Program-made: the position numbers and the translations under genes | Notes under the pieces: generated by a model | What the model saw: the letters and a program-made list of their open reading frames with translations, nothing else | Told to the model about the DNA's origin: nothing | Databases searched by the model: none | Shown here: positions 22,610 to 33,783 of the stretch, one piece after another | How positions within the stretch are numbered: position 1 is the stretch's first letter | Layout of the letters: each line of letters begins with the position of its first letter | From: Sequoia sempervirens | Taxonomy: Eukaryota > Streptophyta > Pinopsida > Cupressales > Cupressaceae | Length of the DNA stretch: 64,000 nt | Assembly: GCA_007258455.2 (NCBI GenBank) | Contig: VDFB02018296.1 | Span: 47,995,414 to 48,059,413, forward strand | Reading direction: 5' to 3'

Positions 22610-23146
22610 CTTGTTGACATTGTCATCAAACTTTTGACTCTTTTCTAATTGCTTCCCAACCGTCTCGATATCTTTTCTAAGAGAGACTATTTCTCCTTCA
22701 ACTTTGTGGCATTCAATAGTTTTAACTTCCCATCTGATTTAGTTTTCTCTACTATTCTCTTTCCTTCTTCAACCTCCATTTTCAAGGAGATGATTAACAT
22801 GTTAGAATCTTCAATCTTAGTTTTCAATGAACTGATTTCAAATTCTAATATTTTACAATTGTCCTCTTTTATTTATGTCTTGTCCTTGGAGGCTTTTTCT
22901 TGTTGAATTTGATCTTTTAAACTTTTGTTCTATTTCCTGAGTTTTTTAATCTCATCTAGGGTAGCACATAATTCTCCCTCAAAACCAATTTCACACTCTT
23001 CTACAAGCTATGGATTCTCCTTAGGAATTTCTACTTTTGTAGGCTATGATTTTTCTTTCTTATTCCTATTCCTCTTTCCCATTTTAGACACAACACTCCA
23101 ATACCAGGGACCCTTAAGTCGATTAGGCTTGTTAAATCAAGGGTTT
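22610..23146 (-). pseudogene. K1 gag N-terminal coiled-coil region and leader (broken)
   Basis: On the minus strand, frames joined across stops give Lys/Glu/Leu/Ile-rich segments such as KNKSLKDQIQQEKASKDKT and LEFEISSLKTKIEDSNMLI, typical of a long coiled coil before the zinc knuckles. At least three stops or shifts break it. The plus-strand frames at 22649-22906 and 22925-23197 are its shadows. Confidence 0.6.
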
Positions 23147-23159
23147 GGCTTTGATACCA
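23147..23159 (-). promoter_or_regulatory. K1 primer-binding site (initiator Met tRNA)
   Basis: The minus strand reads TGGTATCAAAGCC two bases (AG) after the LTR end CCAACA. TGGTATC plus a purine-rich follow-on is the standard plant Copia primer site, complementary to the 3' end of initiator tRNA-Met. It fixes the LTR edge and the strand of K1. Confidence 0.85.
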
Positions 23160-23484
23160 CTTGTTGGAGTGAAGAAGACACTGAGAGGGGGTGGTGAATC
23201 AGTGTCTTAGACAAATCTTAACTTTTTCCTTTAAAAGAACCAAGTAATTTATGCTCTTAATATTTCAATGATAAATACATTCATGAATTGAATGAAATCA
23301 TTAAAGAACCAAAATAAGAAATATTAAAGAAAATCAAAGATCATCAAAATCTTGAAACATTATCACATCGAAAAAATGAGACCATAAGACAAAGAATTTG
23401 ACAAGTGGAAAACCCTCTAGGGGTAGAAAAACCACTCTAGAAATGATGCCTCACTGGCTTAATCTAAAAATGTTTTTGTTTACA

Positions 23485-23640
23485 ATGCCTCATTGGCAAT
23501 ACTATCTCACTGATAGATTTCAAATGCCTCACTGGCAACACTATCTCACTGATATATTTCAAATGCCTCACTGGCAATAAAATAATGCCTCACTAGCAAT
23601 AAAATAATGCCTCACTAGCAAAAATGGCCTCACTGACCAA
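23485..23640 (+). repeat. CTCACTG minisatellite in the K1 5' LTR
   Basis: Two 39-bp units start at 23485 and 23524. Three shortened units follow, at 23563, 23585 and 23607, with 22-bp spacing (ATGCCTCACTRGCAATAAAATA pattern). Copy number and unit form differ from the 3' LTR array. Confidence 0.85.
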
Positions 23641-24512
23641 AGAACCTCACTGGTTACGAGAATGCCTCAAGTTGGCATATACATTTAGTCACCAACAATA
23701 TAGAATGCAAAATATAGAGGGTTTCTCTGTTTCTCTTCAAATCATATTTCAATTTCATTCTAATACATTTAATATCTTAAAAATTCATTATGGAATCTCT
23801 AAAATACTAAATATATTAGAACTATACAAACTATTTTGCATCATGTTTTCAAAACTTCAATTACAAAATTTTGTTTACATTCAAAATGATATCTCTATTA
23901 AAAACATCAAACTACCAACAATGAAAAATCACTATTTATATATACATTCCAAGAATGGTTACTTCCTTTTAGATAAATGCCACACGTAGCCTATTAACTG
24001 TCTTCAAAATCGCCCATGTTCAAGCTTCTAACCAACAAGAAAATTATATTCAAACTGTATCTCTGAACTGGAAACAAACTGCCATCTTCATAATTGATCT
24101 ATATGTGCTTTAATCCTTAATCACAAAATGGTTTTCTGCTTTTGTTAAAAACCAACTAGGGTTTTGAAAGAAATAGTTACAAATTAATGAAACACCATTT
24201 TAAAACAAACCCAACACTATTTATCAAACTAATGATAGTTCAAAGTTAACGAACGTTTTAGCCTTTACCATTTCAGATAAACTGAGAGCCATCGAGGTTA
24301 AGGAATGAAAACAACTATTCACCCTTGCTTTATTTCATCGAAGTCACTACCTCAACACCTCCACTTCCATTCTAACTATCTTTTAACACATACATGACAA
24401 ATACAATGTATGCAAAATAATCTTCAAACCAGTGTAATTAAAGAATAAGAATCCTTAATGAACAAGGGTAGATTATTTTGCATTCTATACTCCAAGAAAT
24501 GTTAATCTCAAA

Positions 24513-25603
24513 GGGTGATCCCACAATAGTGGTTTACAAATTTTGGCCAAACTGCACACTGAAATTATTATTTTTAACTAAATATTCACATTCAGGCACC
24601 TATAGCGGCTAAACCGCGAGGAATTTGAAGATGATGCAAACTAGAGTCTCATCACATTTTTATGTAGAATCTAAATTTTTTTTTTTCAAAAATTTTGGAA
24701 TCAGATTGCAGTTCTTTTTCCATCTCCCACAAAAACTCATTTTTTTTCATAAAACAACATTTTAAAAAAGTGACACACACCGTATAACGCATAACTTTTT
24801 TTCCATGAAGGATAAAATTATAATTCTTTCAAATTTAGATCTGTAACTCCAATATCTAGTGCTTCCACTTGGTTAGATAGTTTTTTATTGAATATTTTTT
24901 TATTAATCAAGTTTTGAAGTCAAACCAATCACAATTCAGACATAGTGCGACCGTATAACATGTAACATTTTTGTATATATTGAATTTATTTTTTTTTTTG
25001 GTTGGATCAACGACTTCAATATCTAGTGCACTCATATTTTTCAATTTTTTTTTGATAATCTACTATTTTTCCACATGTGCAGAACATAGACCTTCATTTT
25101 CAATGAAAAACCTATGTTTAATAAAACTAAAAAAACAAATACATAATAAAAATAAAACATATTAAAATTATATTCGTTGGATAGCTTGTTCCGAGGACTA
25201 CCTAATTCCATTTGGGTTTGTGAAGACTCCTCCATTTTCATCCTAAACCCGAGCTTTGAAGCGTAAAAAATTATGTTTTTTTTGTGTTTTAGGGGGAGAA
25301 TGAGGAATTAGGGGTGTTCATACAAACCACTATGGGTTCGAGCTAACCCATAGGGCTTCGCTCAAACTAGGGTTCATTTGAACCCCCCAAAATATGCATT
25401 TTTCTTTTGTTTTTTTTGGGTGGGAAATGTGGGCCTAGTAATTAATGGGTTTGCTTGAACCCTAGTTCGGTCGAACCCCTTTTGGGTTCGGTCGAACTCG
25501 TAGGTTCATTTGAACCCCTAAAACCATTTTCTTTTCCATGGGGTCATTTTTTCTCAGTTTTCCTTTCTCTATCAAATTGGAAACCACTATTGTGGCTTCA
25601 CCC
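24513..25603 (+). mobile_element. Non-autonomous TIR DNA transposon, copy 1
   Basis: The ends are GGGTGATCCCACAATAGTGG and the reverse complement of GGGTGAAGCCACAATAGTGG, an inverted pair that differs only at three positions near the tip. The interior has no transposase frame. The empty site in the K1 3' LTR (CTCAATCAATAGG, 18167-18179), compared with flanks CTCAA and CAACCAATAGG, supports an insertion with a 3-bp CAA duplication. A relative lies inverted at 39316-40297. The 3-bp duplication and GGG-type tip would fit PIF/Harbinger- or CACTA-like elements; the superfamily is not settled. Confidence 0.8.
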
Positions 25604-25681
25604 CAACCAATAGGACAAAAATCTAGAATAACACTAAACTCAAAATAAAACCACTTCCAATAAGACCATGTAAAACAGTAC

Positions 25682-26960
25682 TATGAACCAAGATTCCAAA
25701 CTTGCATGAACACAAGAAACAAACATCATATTAGATCAAATGCAAGTTAGGATCATGATTCCCCAATAAATCCATTTGAATTGCAAAGGAAGAGGAATGA
25801 AATGAAGAACATAAACAAGCATAAACCAAAGATATTAAATCCTATTCAAATGCAAAGCAAACTCTTAATCTCTTGGGGGAGTTGGTGCCAATTTGATGTG
25901 GAAATTGGCCCTTTCCCAACTCCTATGCAAGCTTTTATGATTTGATGAGGATGTGATCCACTTTGTTGAAGATTAAAGTATGCTCCATGATGAAAAACCT
26001 GCATAACCTAGCTATAATTTTGATGAAATGCTAATACTTGAGAATGGATTTGAGTATAATAAGTTTTCTCAAATTATGGATAGTAAAATGAGGAATGAAG
26101 CCTCTTATTTATAGAATGACAAGTTGGAGAAATGCCCAAAATGAAGCAATGTGGGACTAACATTCAACCAATGGCAAGGTGTCACTTGTCAAGAGATGGA
26201 TGGATGAAGGATGTGCACATTTTGCTGAATGTGCCCATAAATGCAATTAGGTGATATTTGAAATTAGTGAAATGACATGTAAAAGGGAAAATGAATGTAT
26301 TAAATGCCACTTGGCTCAAGGAAAAAAGACTTATTAGGTGAAGAAAATGTCTTGTTGGAAGGACAAAGTCCACTTGGATTTGAATTCAAATTTGAGAGAA
26401 TATTCCTCCATTATGCCATGTTGAGAGAAAAAAGGGATTTAATAAATGGATTAAATCTACTTTCATGTGCAAGTGGCAAAAGCTAGAGGATGGGACATGA
26501 AATAGAATTAAATTAGTCAAGGGTTAATTAATTTAATAGGAGATTAGATGATGTGACAAATTTCACTTAGATTTATGGGTTGATTTAAATCAAATATGAG
26601 AATAATATGATAAAATGATTAATTAAATAATGATTTTTTATTTATTTAATTAAAGGAGTTGAAGTTAGATTAAATCAAATAAGGTTTTAATTTATTTAAT
26701 TTAATGAGATAGACTTTAGGGATTTAATCAAATAAGATTGATTATTTAATTAAATAGGGATAATTAGATTAGTCTGATTGATTTAATTAAATGACTTAAT
26801 CAGATAAATGATTTATTTAATTAAGAGAGGAAGATTGATGAATTTAATCAAATAAGGGTATTCGATTAAATGGTTAGATTTAGGGATGATTTAGGATGAA
26901 ATGGTGTTAGTAGTCGGGATTAGATGTGCAATGTCAATCAGTACGTTTTTCGTGTCTACA
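25682..26960 (-). mobile_element. 3' LTR of Gypsy element F (1279 bp)
   Basis: On the minus strand it starts TGTAGACACG at 26960, right after a polypurine tract, and ends near GGTTCATA at 25682. It is homologous through its length to the solo LTR at 36762-38027: shared parts include the U3 CTGATTGAYATYGCAC-like start, AT-rich TTAATTAAAT strings, and the block around the 'TTGGTGCCAATTTGATGTGGAAATTGGC' region in two pieces. It begins abruptly inside the K1 5' LTR, so F inserted there. The other flank lies past the gap. Confidence 0.8.
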
Positions 26961-27300
26961 TTTTGCCCCTCTTTGAAGCAAAGTACTCATTACATTGGTT
27001 TAAAGAATAAACTTGCCGCGATCAAAATTCAAAAGAAATATGATTTTTCAGTTGCCCCAATGGAAAGTACACTGGTACATTGCCCCTTCGAGAGATTGAG
27101 CGAAAAGATTCAATTTGAGGGTCGATCTTGCGATAAAGAGGTTCAAGATGGATGTATGGATGGTTATGATAATGATGCAAATGAGATGGATGAGATGAAT
27201 GATTCCTATATGGTTATGCAATGGATGTTTTATGCAAATGTATGGTTTTATGAGATGTTTAGTATGAGCACTCCTAAATCTGCAAATGGATAAATCTCCA
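26961..27300 (-). mobile_element. F polypurine tract and 3' internal end
   Basis: The minus strand carries CAAAGAGGGGCAAAA (26961-26975) directly before the LTR. The plus-strand 130-codon frame at 26901-27293, rich in Met, Asp and Asn, runs over the LTR edge and has no known domain. I treat it as chance, although its second copy is identical. Confidence 0.65.
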
Positions 27301-28418
27301 ACACTCAATAACATGGGTTAGTTCATGCAAATGCAAACTTACTAATACTCCTATGAAATAATACATTATGCTTCATGAACAAAATGAAATAACATAAACC
27401 AATAAAAAGCTTAGAGAAGCACAATAGACACCTATTCCATAGTGGATTGGTGTCACTTTGATATGAAAAGTGACCCTTTCCCAACCCTTGACAAGCCAAT
27501 GATGAAGATGCAATGCTATGATAATGAAGTAGACAAAATTAGCTCTCAATGTGAAGAGAGTAACTTTGCATGAAGATTGTGGATGATTAAAATGAAGGAT
27601 AGCCTCTCCATTTATAGAAGAGTTTGATGAGAGAAGAGGAAAAAGGGATGAATGTGGGATAAAAACCCAACCAATAGGAAGGAGCCACTTTTCACCATGT
27701 GAATGGGCCAAGGATGTGCATGTTTTGATGAATGTGCCAATAAATAACATTAGGTGGCTTTTTAAATTTGAAATTTGGCTTGTTGGAGGGAGAAGAAAGG
27801 GTCTCAAATGCAAGGTGGGGGACATGTAAGAGGGGAGTTAATGCTATGTTGGAAGGGACAAGTCATTTGTGGGGAAGATTTGAAATGAGGGAATATTCCA
27901 CTTTTATGCCATGTTGATGGAAATTTGAAGATTTAATAAATCAATTAATTGATTTATTTGTGCAAGTGGGAAAAGCTAGAGGATGGGACTTGCATTAGAT
28001 TTAACCTTAATCATGATTTAGTTAACTTAAGTGAAGATTAGGTGATTTGACCTATTTGATTTAGATTTATGGATTAAAATAAATCAAAAGGAGATGGAAA
28101 ATGATTTAGACTTAGTTAAATAAATATTTTTATTTATTTAGCTAAAGGGGATGATGTTAGTAGTTTAATTAAATAAGTTTGATTTATTTAATTAAATGAA
28201 GAACTTTAAAAGCTAATTAAATAAGATTGATTTATTTAATTAAAGGGGGACTTTAGGATTAAATAAATAAAAATGATTTATTTAATCCAAAGAGGATAAT
28301 GATTTAAATATGTTTGATTGATTAACAGAGGAATTAAGATGGATTAACTAAATGGTTAATAGAGGAATGATTAATGTGGAATCGAAGTTAGTTGATTAGG
28401 ATATTTTTCATGTCTACA
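27300..28418 (-). mobile_element. LTR nested in F (gamma-type, about 1.1 kb)
   Basis: The minus strand starts TGTAGACATG at 28418 and runs down through AT-rich U3 (28000-28350) to a block (27430-27500) like that in the LTR at 44281-45727 (GGTGTCACTTTGATATG and TTTCCCAACCC against the inverted TTGGGAAAGGG region). No polypurine tract precedes it and F's interior lies on both sides, so a solo LTR is most likely. I could not find matching target duplications, and the left edge is approximate. Confidence 0.55.
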
Positions 28419-30392
28419 CTTAGACTAACAAATCTATATTATGATGATGAACAATGCATGTGAGATGATCAGTGTTTCCTATATGATATGATATGATTTG
28501 TAGTATGCTGATGGTTTGTGGATGCAAGATGGATGCATTGGTGATGATGATTAACTATCCTGGTATGATGTTAGCGTGGAAAAGAAGAAATGAGATGATG
28601 ACAAGAGGATTCAACAAGCCAACTTTGTTAGAGACGATGATGAGAAATGGATGATTTTCTTATCAAGAATTGGGACTTTAAAAGGGCCACCTACCTTATG
28701 CTTAATTACACACATAAGTACAATGCATCAAGGTATAAAGAACCAGGATGGCGTTGCACCTAGTGTGATGGAATTTGACTCAACAATCAGATAGGAGTAC
28801 TCCTGTTCACACCTAGCATACGAAACCTCGTTTAAAATGCAGTTCAAATATTTCAAACATCTTAGACCAAAAATAGAAAGGAAATCCTTCCTATGTGGTC
28901 AACAAGATACCTCAAACACCCTCCCTACACCCAAATAAAGCACGCATGACCGAGGTTATATTACAAGAACATCCCACAACCGCAACAGATAAAAAGATAA
29001 TTATCGTTGCCTCATTCCTATCTCTCTAAACCCTTTTGTTTGGATGTCATCGAGAGGTCCTTGGAATGAGTGCACTAAGATAAATCAAAAGACAAAGATA
29101 AAGTAAACAAACAAGCTAATGTTCTTCATATCGCTAGCCAAGACAAAACTACGATGATGCCTAATGTTGATGTCCATTGTAGGAAGGATGCATGTCCTAG
29201 GGCATGATGATATCAAATGATTTGATATGGGACTGATTGGATGATAGGCTATTGACACAAAGAGTTGACTATCTTGTTTACGTACTAACCTAGACTTGAG
29301 TCTTTCACGATTGAGTTTTCACTTTTAACTTGCTAGACTTGTTTCTGACTATTTCACCAAAGTTTGGGGATGATGATTGTTTATTATGAGTGATGTTTAT
29401 TGCAGGTGAAAGCGAGATGAGATGGATGGATTTTTTCAAATATTTGGATGTTTTTAATGTTTTTTGAATTGTTTTGAGGTTGTTTTTGGTATTTTTGAGA
29501 TTTTTCAAATATTTTGATTTTTGAATTTTCAAATGTTTTGGGGTTTTCTAAAATTTTGACCAAGAGACTAACCTAAAGACCTATCCTAGGGGCCTCAGGG
29601 GTTGATCAACAAATTAGCCTTGCCTACATTATACATGTAGAGACCACGTAGTTTGACTGACACAAACTTGATTATTGATGAGATATGAACAAATGGGCTA
29701 CCAGTTTATTATGACAAACTCCTAGAGTACTGACCTAAGTGTCTTGGGGGATGATCAAAGATCAACCCTGCCTACGTTCAAGGCTTAGAGACCCGTAGTT
29801 CAACAAGACAACTCAGTTTTTGACTTTTTGACTGACTTTTTGACTTGTTTTTGGATTTTTTGATTTAGGGACCTCAAGAATATACACGAATCCAATTTGA
29901 TGAGAACATGCCCCCAGTGTGATGTAATAGAATACTTTGATAAAGGTAGTACAAACTGACCTTGAGGATGGGCCGAGTAGTACTAAGAGGGATCTTTACA
30001 CGAACGCATGACCAAGCTATGATGCAGATGCCAAACGGATGAGTGATGGATGGAGATATGGAATGCGATGGATGATGGAATCTTGATGGATGGATTATGT
30101 AGAACAAGTCTTGAAGATCCTAGTGGATGGAATGTGCTTATTTACACAAGGTGCCTGTTTGTCAAGTTTTCACCAAGGTACTTGCCCAAAGTGTCACCAA
30201 AGTGGTTTCCACTAGAGGATGATTTTTTCTCTTTACTATTTTCAATCCTTTTTGTCTTTTTTTTTGGATTTTTTTCTTTTTTAATTTTTTTTGTTGTCAC
30301 CAAGATGCATGTTTGCTAGGTTTTTATTAGGGTGACCATTTTTTTAGGACATTTTTTGATTTTTTTGATTTTTGGTTCTATACCTCGAAAGA
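28419..30392 (-). mobile_element. Non-coding 3' spacer of F
   Basis: This lies between the integrase tail and the nested LTR. It holds GATGATG/GATGGATG-rich stretches, and T-rich low complexity at 29430-29540, 29815-29870 and 30225-30360. I find no conserved frame on either strand. Long spacers after integrase are known in Tat/Ogre-like Gypsy elements. Confidence 0.55.
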
Positions 30393-30731
30393 TTAGGTAT
30401 GAAACTTTTTAAGATGGGAGTTGTTCATGGGCTCTTGCAGAGGTTCCCCTTCAGGTGTTGATAACTGATATGCCCCTGACTTGTAGCTCGTTGTGATAAA
30501 AAATGGCCCCAACCAATGGGGTTCAAATTTTCCTTTGCCATTTGGGTTTCAGACATTCTTCTGATTCTCCTTTAGGACAAGTTCTCCAACTTGGAAACTT
30601 CTAGTCCTAATCTTCTTGTCATAACTCCTTTTAAGCTGATTCTGATAGACTTGCAAATGATTTAAAGCATCCATATGCCACTCATCCAGTAGCTCCACCT
30701 CATTCAGTCTTGATACTTAGTATTCTTCATC
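30393..30731 (-). pseudogene. Gypsy integrase C-terminus of F (cut by the gap)
   Basis: The minus-strand frame from the gap edge reads RLNEVELLDEWHMDALNHLQ, then YDKKIRTRSFQVGELVLKE. A stop in NV*NPNGKGKFEP follows, then HWLGPFFI, GAYQLSTPEGEPL and HLKKF, ending at TAA (30393-30395). This is the standard end of Ty3/Gypsy integrase: a helix with DE.R..A...L..YQ, the YDK.V..R.F..GDLVL strand, then N..GK..P.W.GPF.V....GAY.L..L.G. Integrase joins the DNA copy to the chromosome. One in-frame stop disables it. The rest of pol lies in or past the gap. The strand matches F's LTR and polypurine tract. Confidence 0.85.
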
Positions 30732-30831
30732 NNNNNNNNNNNNNNNNNNNNNNNNNNNNNNNNNNNNNNNNNNNNNNNNNNNNNNNNNNNNNNNNNNNNN
30801 NNNNNNNNNNNNNNNNNNNNNNNNNNNNNNN
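30732..30831. other. Assembly gap of 100 Ns
   Basis: Exactly 100 Ns, the usual placeholder for a gap of unknown length. Sequence to the left (F integrase, minus) and right (end of D's 5' LTR, plus) belong to different elements, so the join says nothing about true distance. Confidence 0.98.
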
Positions 30832-30960
30832 CATCATGGTTGATAGTCAATCTATTCACCTTGTTGATCTCCCTCTTTAATGAAACATAGGAATAGCCCC
30901 CCCTCTTACAAATCATAGGTTCTTTGCATTGAGGACAGAGAACCATCTTTTTCTACATTT
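30832..30960 (+). mobile_element. Right end of the D 5' LTR
   Basis: From the gap edge to about 30958 it matches 39117-39242, near the end of the D 3' LTR (CATGGTTGATAGTCAATC, then CACCTTGTTGATCTCC, then TTGCATTGAGGAC). Homology stops at TTTCTACA/TTTCTATA, which I take as the LTR end. The rest of this LTR is in the gap. Confidence 0.65.
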
Positions 30961-32042
30961 CATTTTGATGAACTTGACATGTTAACATCATACACTTTCT
31001 AAAATTGGAAGTCTTTCAAACCCTAGATCTAGGTGTTTCTTTACATTGTCTTACATTTCTCATTTAGGGTTTCATTTTTGCATTATAAAAGTCATTAAAA
31101 TTCAAAAAATATTGCATTCATATTGCATCATAGCTTGCATTAGGGTGTGTTTCAATCATTTAGATCAGATTTTCATCCAAAATTGCACTTACAAGTGTCA
31201 CTTTTTGTTTACACATTATCACACATTTGCATTTCATATACATTGGAAAATTTTGGAAAAATAGTCACTATCAAACTTGTTTGTAGATAGAAATAGCAAT
31301 CTCAAATAGCAACTTAAACATTTAGTTTTTTTAGTTTTCAAACCCCATGTCAAGGACTCAGATGCCCCTGGGTGACTCTGTCCTTGTATAGTTGAAACAA
31401 CAAGCTTTTTCCCAATTGTTTATATTTGTCTACTTAGATTGTATACACTTGTAGATCTTTGTTTTGGAATCTATAATTGCATTTTTTTGGAATTTTGCAT
31501 ATAGTTCATAAAGGTGAAAGAAAGTGCATTATTTGTGTTTAAAAATTACATCAAAATCATCATTTTCAAGTGTCTACATCTTTTCATTAATCAATTATCA
31601 CATTTTAGACTAAAAAAATTTCACTCAAAATTGTTCAAACATCTTCAACATTGTTGCATACTTGCATTTTGTATCGACTTGACATAAATTAGGAAAATTC
31701 TGGTAAATTATTTACTGTTACAACTATTTTCAAGTAGAATCAAAATCCTTAAACAATGTAATACACAATTAGATTTTGAAATTTTCAAAACCTCTAACTA
31801 GGACTCAAACACCCTTGGATGTCTTTTTCCTACTATTCTTGGCTAGACAAACTTTTTCCCAGACCTCTATTGATGTGTTTCCCGTTTACTTTTGTTGTCT
31901 GGATTTTGTTTTTGGCTATTATGTTATGTTTTTTTGTAATTTTAGTGTTCTTAGTGGGTTAACTTAAGTGTTTTGAAACTTGTATGAGTTGCACGACCTT
32001 TTTTCCTATTTACAATACTTTAATTAGACATATTCTAGACTT
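30961..32042 (+). mobile_element. 5' leader of Gypsy element D
   Basis: Non-coding stretch between LTR end and gag. I do not recognise a tRNA primer site. It carries two hairpin relatives: 31354-31383 (GGACTCAGATGCC and GGGTGACTCTGTCC arms) and 31801-31830 (GGACTCAAACACC and a decayed right arm). Confidence 0.5.
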
Positions 32043-33560
32043 ATGGCATCATGCATTATTGTTACATCTACCTTGGATTCTGAGTCTTCTAACCATTTCA
32101 TGAATTTTTTTGTCAATACTCAACCCATTTTGGAATCTATTCCTAATGATACCATACCAATGACAACCTTACAAACACCTATCTTTATAGATGTTGAGCC
32201 TATGGTTGCCCATGTTCCTGAAGACAAACTACAAAAAATAGATAGAGACTTATAAGGACTTGAAGACTATATGAGTATTGAATCTCTAGTTGGTCTTGTG
32301 ATCCCTATGATAGATAACATGAGGAAATTAATTAGTGATTCTCATGGATTAGAGGTCTTTCATGGCCTAGCTCATATAGTTGATGCTAAAATACCTACAA
32401 TGGCTAGTTGCACTCAAGCATTGGGATATACTCAAAGTCAAGGAGGAAATCAAGTCCCCCTCCCTACAACTATAACCTCTATCCCTACATACACAAATCC
32501 AATTGTCACCTCAATAATACAACAAATCATTGGTATATCTCCAACAATAGGTCTTTCCACTGGAAAACCTTTTATTTTTGGATCTTCCCATGTCACACCC
32601 CAAGTTTCATCCCCTCTCATAAATTTGCAACATAGTAGCCCACCAAGTACATACACACTTCCACCATACTCACCACATTCCCAAAACATGTCAACCAGTG
32701 ATTTTGTCATTAACTAACTTTTGTAAAATGTTGGATCACTTCAACAACAAATCTCAAACTTGAACCAAAACCAAAACGAACAACCATTGAAAAATATGTT
32801 AAAAAGAGCCCATTAACACTTGAAATATTGAAAGCACAAATGCCACAAAACATAGAGGTACCCTGGTTTGACAAGTATAATGGTAAGGGAGACCCTAGCA
32901 ATCATATATTTGCATATACAAACCTATGTAGTGACTTTATTTTTAAGGATAAGCTCTTGGATAAACTCTTTCCTAGGTCATTAAAAGACAGTTTTGGAAT
33001 GGTTTTGTTTATTGCCAAATAATTCAATCCACTCATTCAATGAGCTTGTTGATACATTCCTCAATCATTTCCAAGTAAACATTGGTCCTAAGATTAACAT
33101 AACTGATTTAATGTGATGCAAACAAAAGAAAAATGAAAAGGTCATAGATTTCATAAGCCGCTATCAATTTCTTTATTCACAAATTAATCTTTACTCTTCT
33201 TGATGTGGATGTCCAAAGAGTGTTCATTGAAAACTTGCAATCTAACATAAGGGACAAAGCATTATTAATGAAATTCTCATCCTTCATACATTTATGTGTG
33301 ACTCTTCATGACTATCAAAATTAAATTAGTCAGTATGAAGAGATATATTCATCAGCTCATATTAAAAAATTTGAATCCATACCTCAAAACAACTTTCAAT
33401 CATTCAAGAAGAAAAAAAAAATATCAAGTTGCATACACCTCAAACGATCAACCACATTGAACCTCAAGTTGTTGCCATAAGTTCAACTCCATACCAATTT
33501 AGATCGAGAGAGACAATTCACCCAGTTACCTGACACTCTCCATTCAATCATGTTGCAACT
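32043..33560 (+). pseudogene. Gag of Gypsy element D (decayed)
   Basis: Frames run from an ATG at 32043, through a TAA near 32253, and on from 32271 in the same frame to 32717: an N-terminal region rich in Pro, Ser and Thr. The retrotrans_gag domain follows at about 32828-33340: WFDKYNGKGDPSNHI, then FPRSLKDSF, and across stops and shifts GPKI.ITDLM.CKQKK, FISRYQFLYSQI, DVQRVFIENLQSNIRDKAL and TLHDYQ. Gag assembles the particle around the RNA. The landmarks fit Tat/Athila-like Gypsy elements. Many stops and frameshifts, including one right after GMVLFIAK (33020), show that it is no longer functional. The minus-strand frame at 32450-32710 is a shadow. Confidence 0.8.
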
Positions 33561-33783
33561 TTTGAGTAAGAACTTAATCCGATTGCCTCCTATTAGACAT
33601 ATGGACACAACCAAACCTTTACCTCCAAATTACAATCCAAATGCCTTTTTTCAATAACATCACACAAGTGGACATGATACAAATCTTAAACATCAAGTTC
33701 AAGGCCTCATTGATTCTAATCACATCCAGTTGGGTGGTGTTAATGATTGAGGGAACAAGTCTGTTGCCCCACCTAACCAAAAT

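Larger units (their letters stand above)
23162..25681 (-). mobile_element. 5' LTR of K1, interrupted
   Basis: The plus strand starts TGTTGGAGTGAAG, two bases from the primer-binding site. It aligns with the 3' LTR at 16788-18245 but contains a 1.09-kb TIR transposon (24513-25603). It stops at 25681 (flank AGTAC), where a Gypsy LTR begins. About 1 kb of the LTR must lie on the far side of that insertion, beyond the sequence seen. The minisatellite here has two 39-bp units plus 22-bp derivatives (23485-23640). Confidence 0.8.

Noticed and set aside
26901..27314. 130-aa plus-strand and 88-aa minus-strand ORFs, identical in both copies
   Set aside because: They run over an LTR/polypurine boundary and are low in complexity (Met, Asp, Asn, Ile, His). 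Identity between copies follows from the recent duplication, not from selection.
27373..27825. 150-aa minus-strand ORF with hydrophobic stretches
   Set aside because: It lies wholly in a nested LTR and has no recognisable domain; hydrophobicity follows from T-rich sequence.
29380..29540. T-rich and GATG-rich strings as a structured RNA or matrix attachment site
   Set aside because: They are low-complexity drift in a Gypsy spacer; no stable pairing or conserved motif visible by eye.
32450..32710. 86-aa minus-strand ORF
   Set aside because: Shadow of the Pro/Ser-rich gag frame on the other strand.
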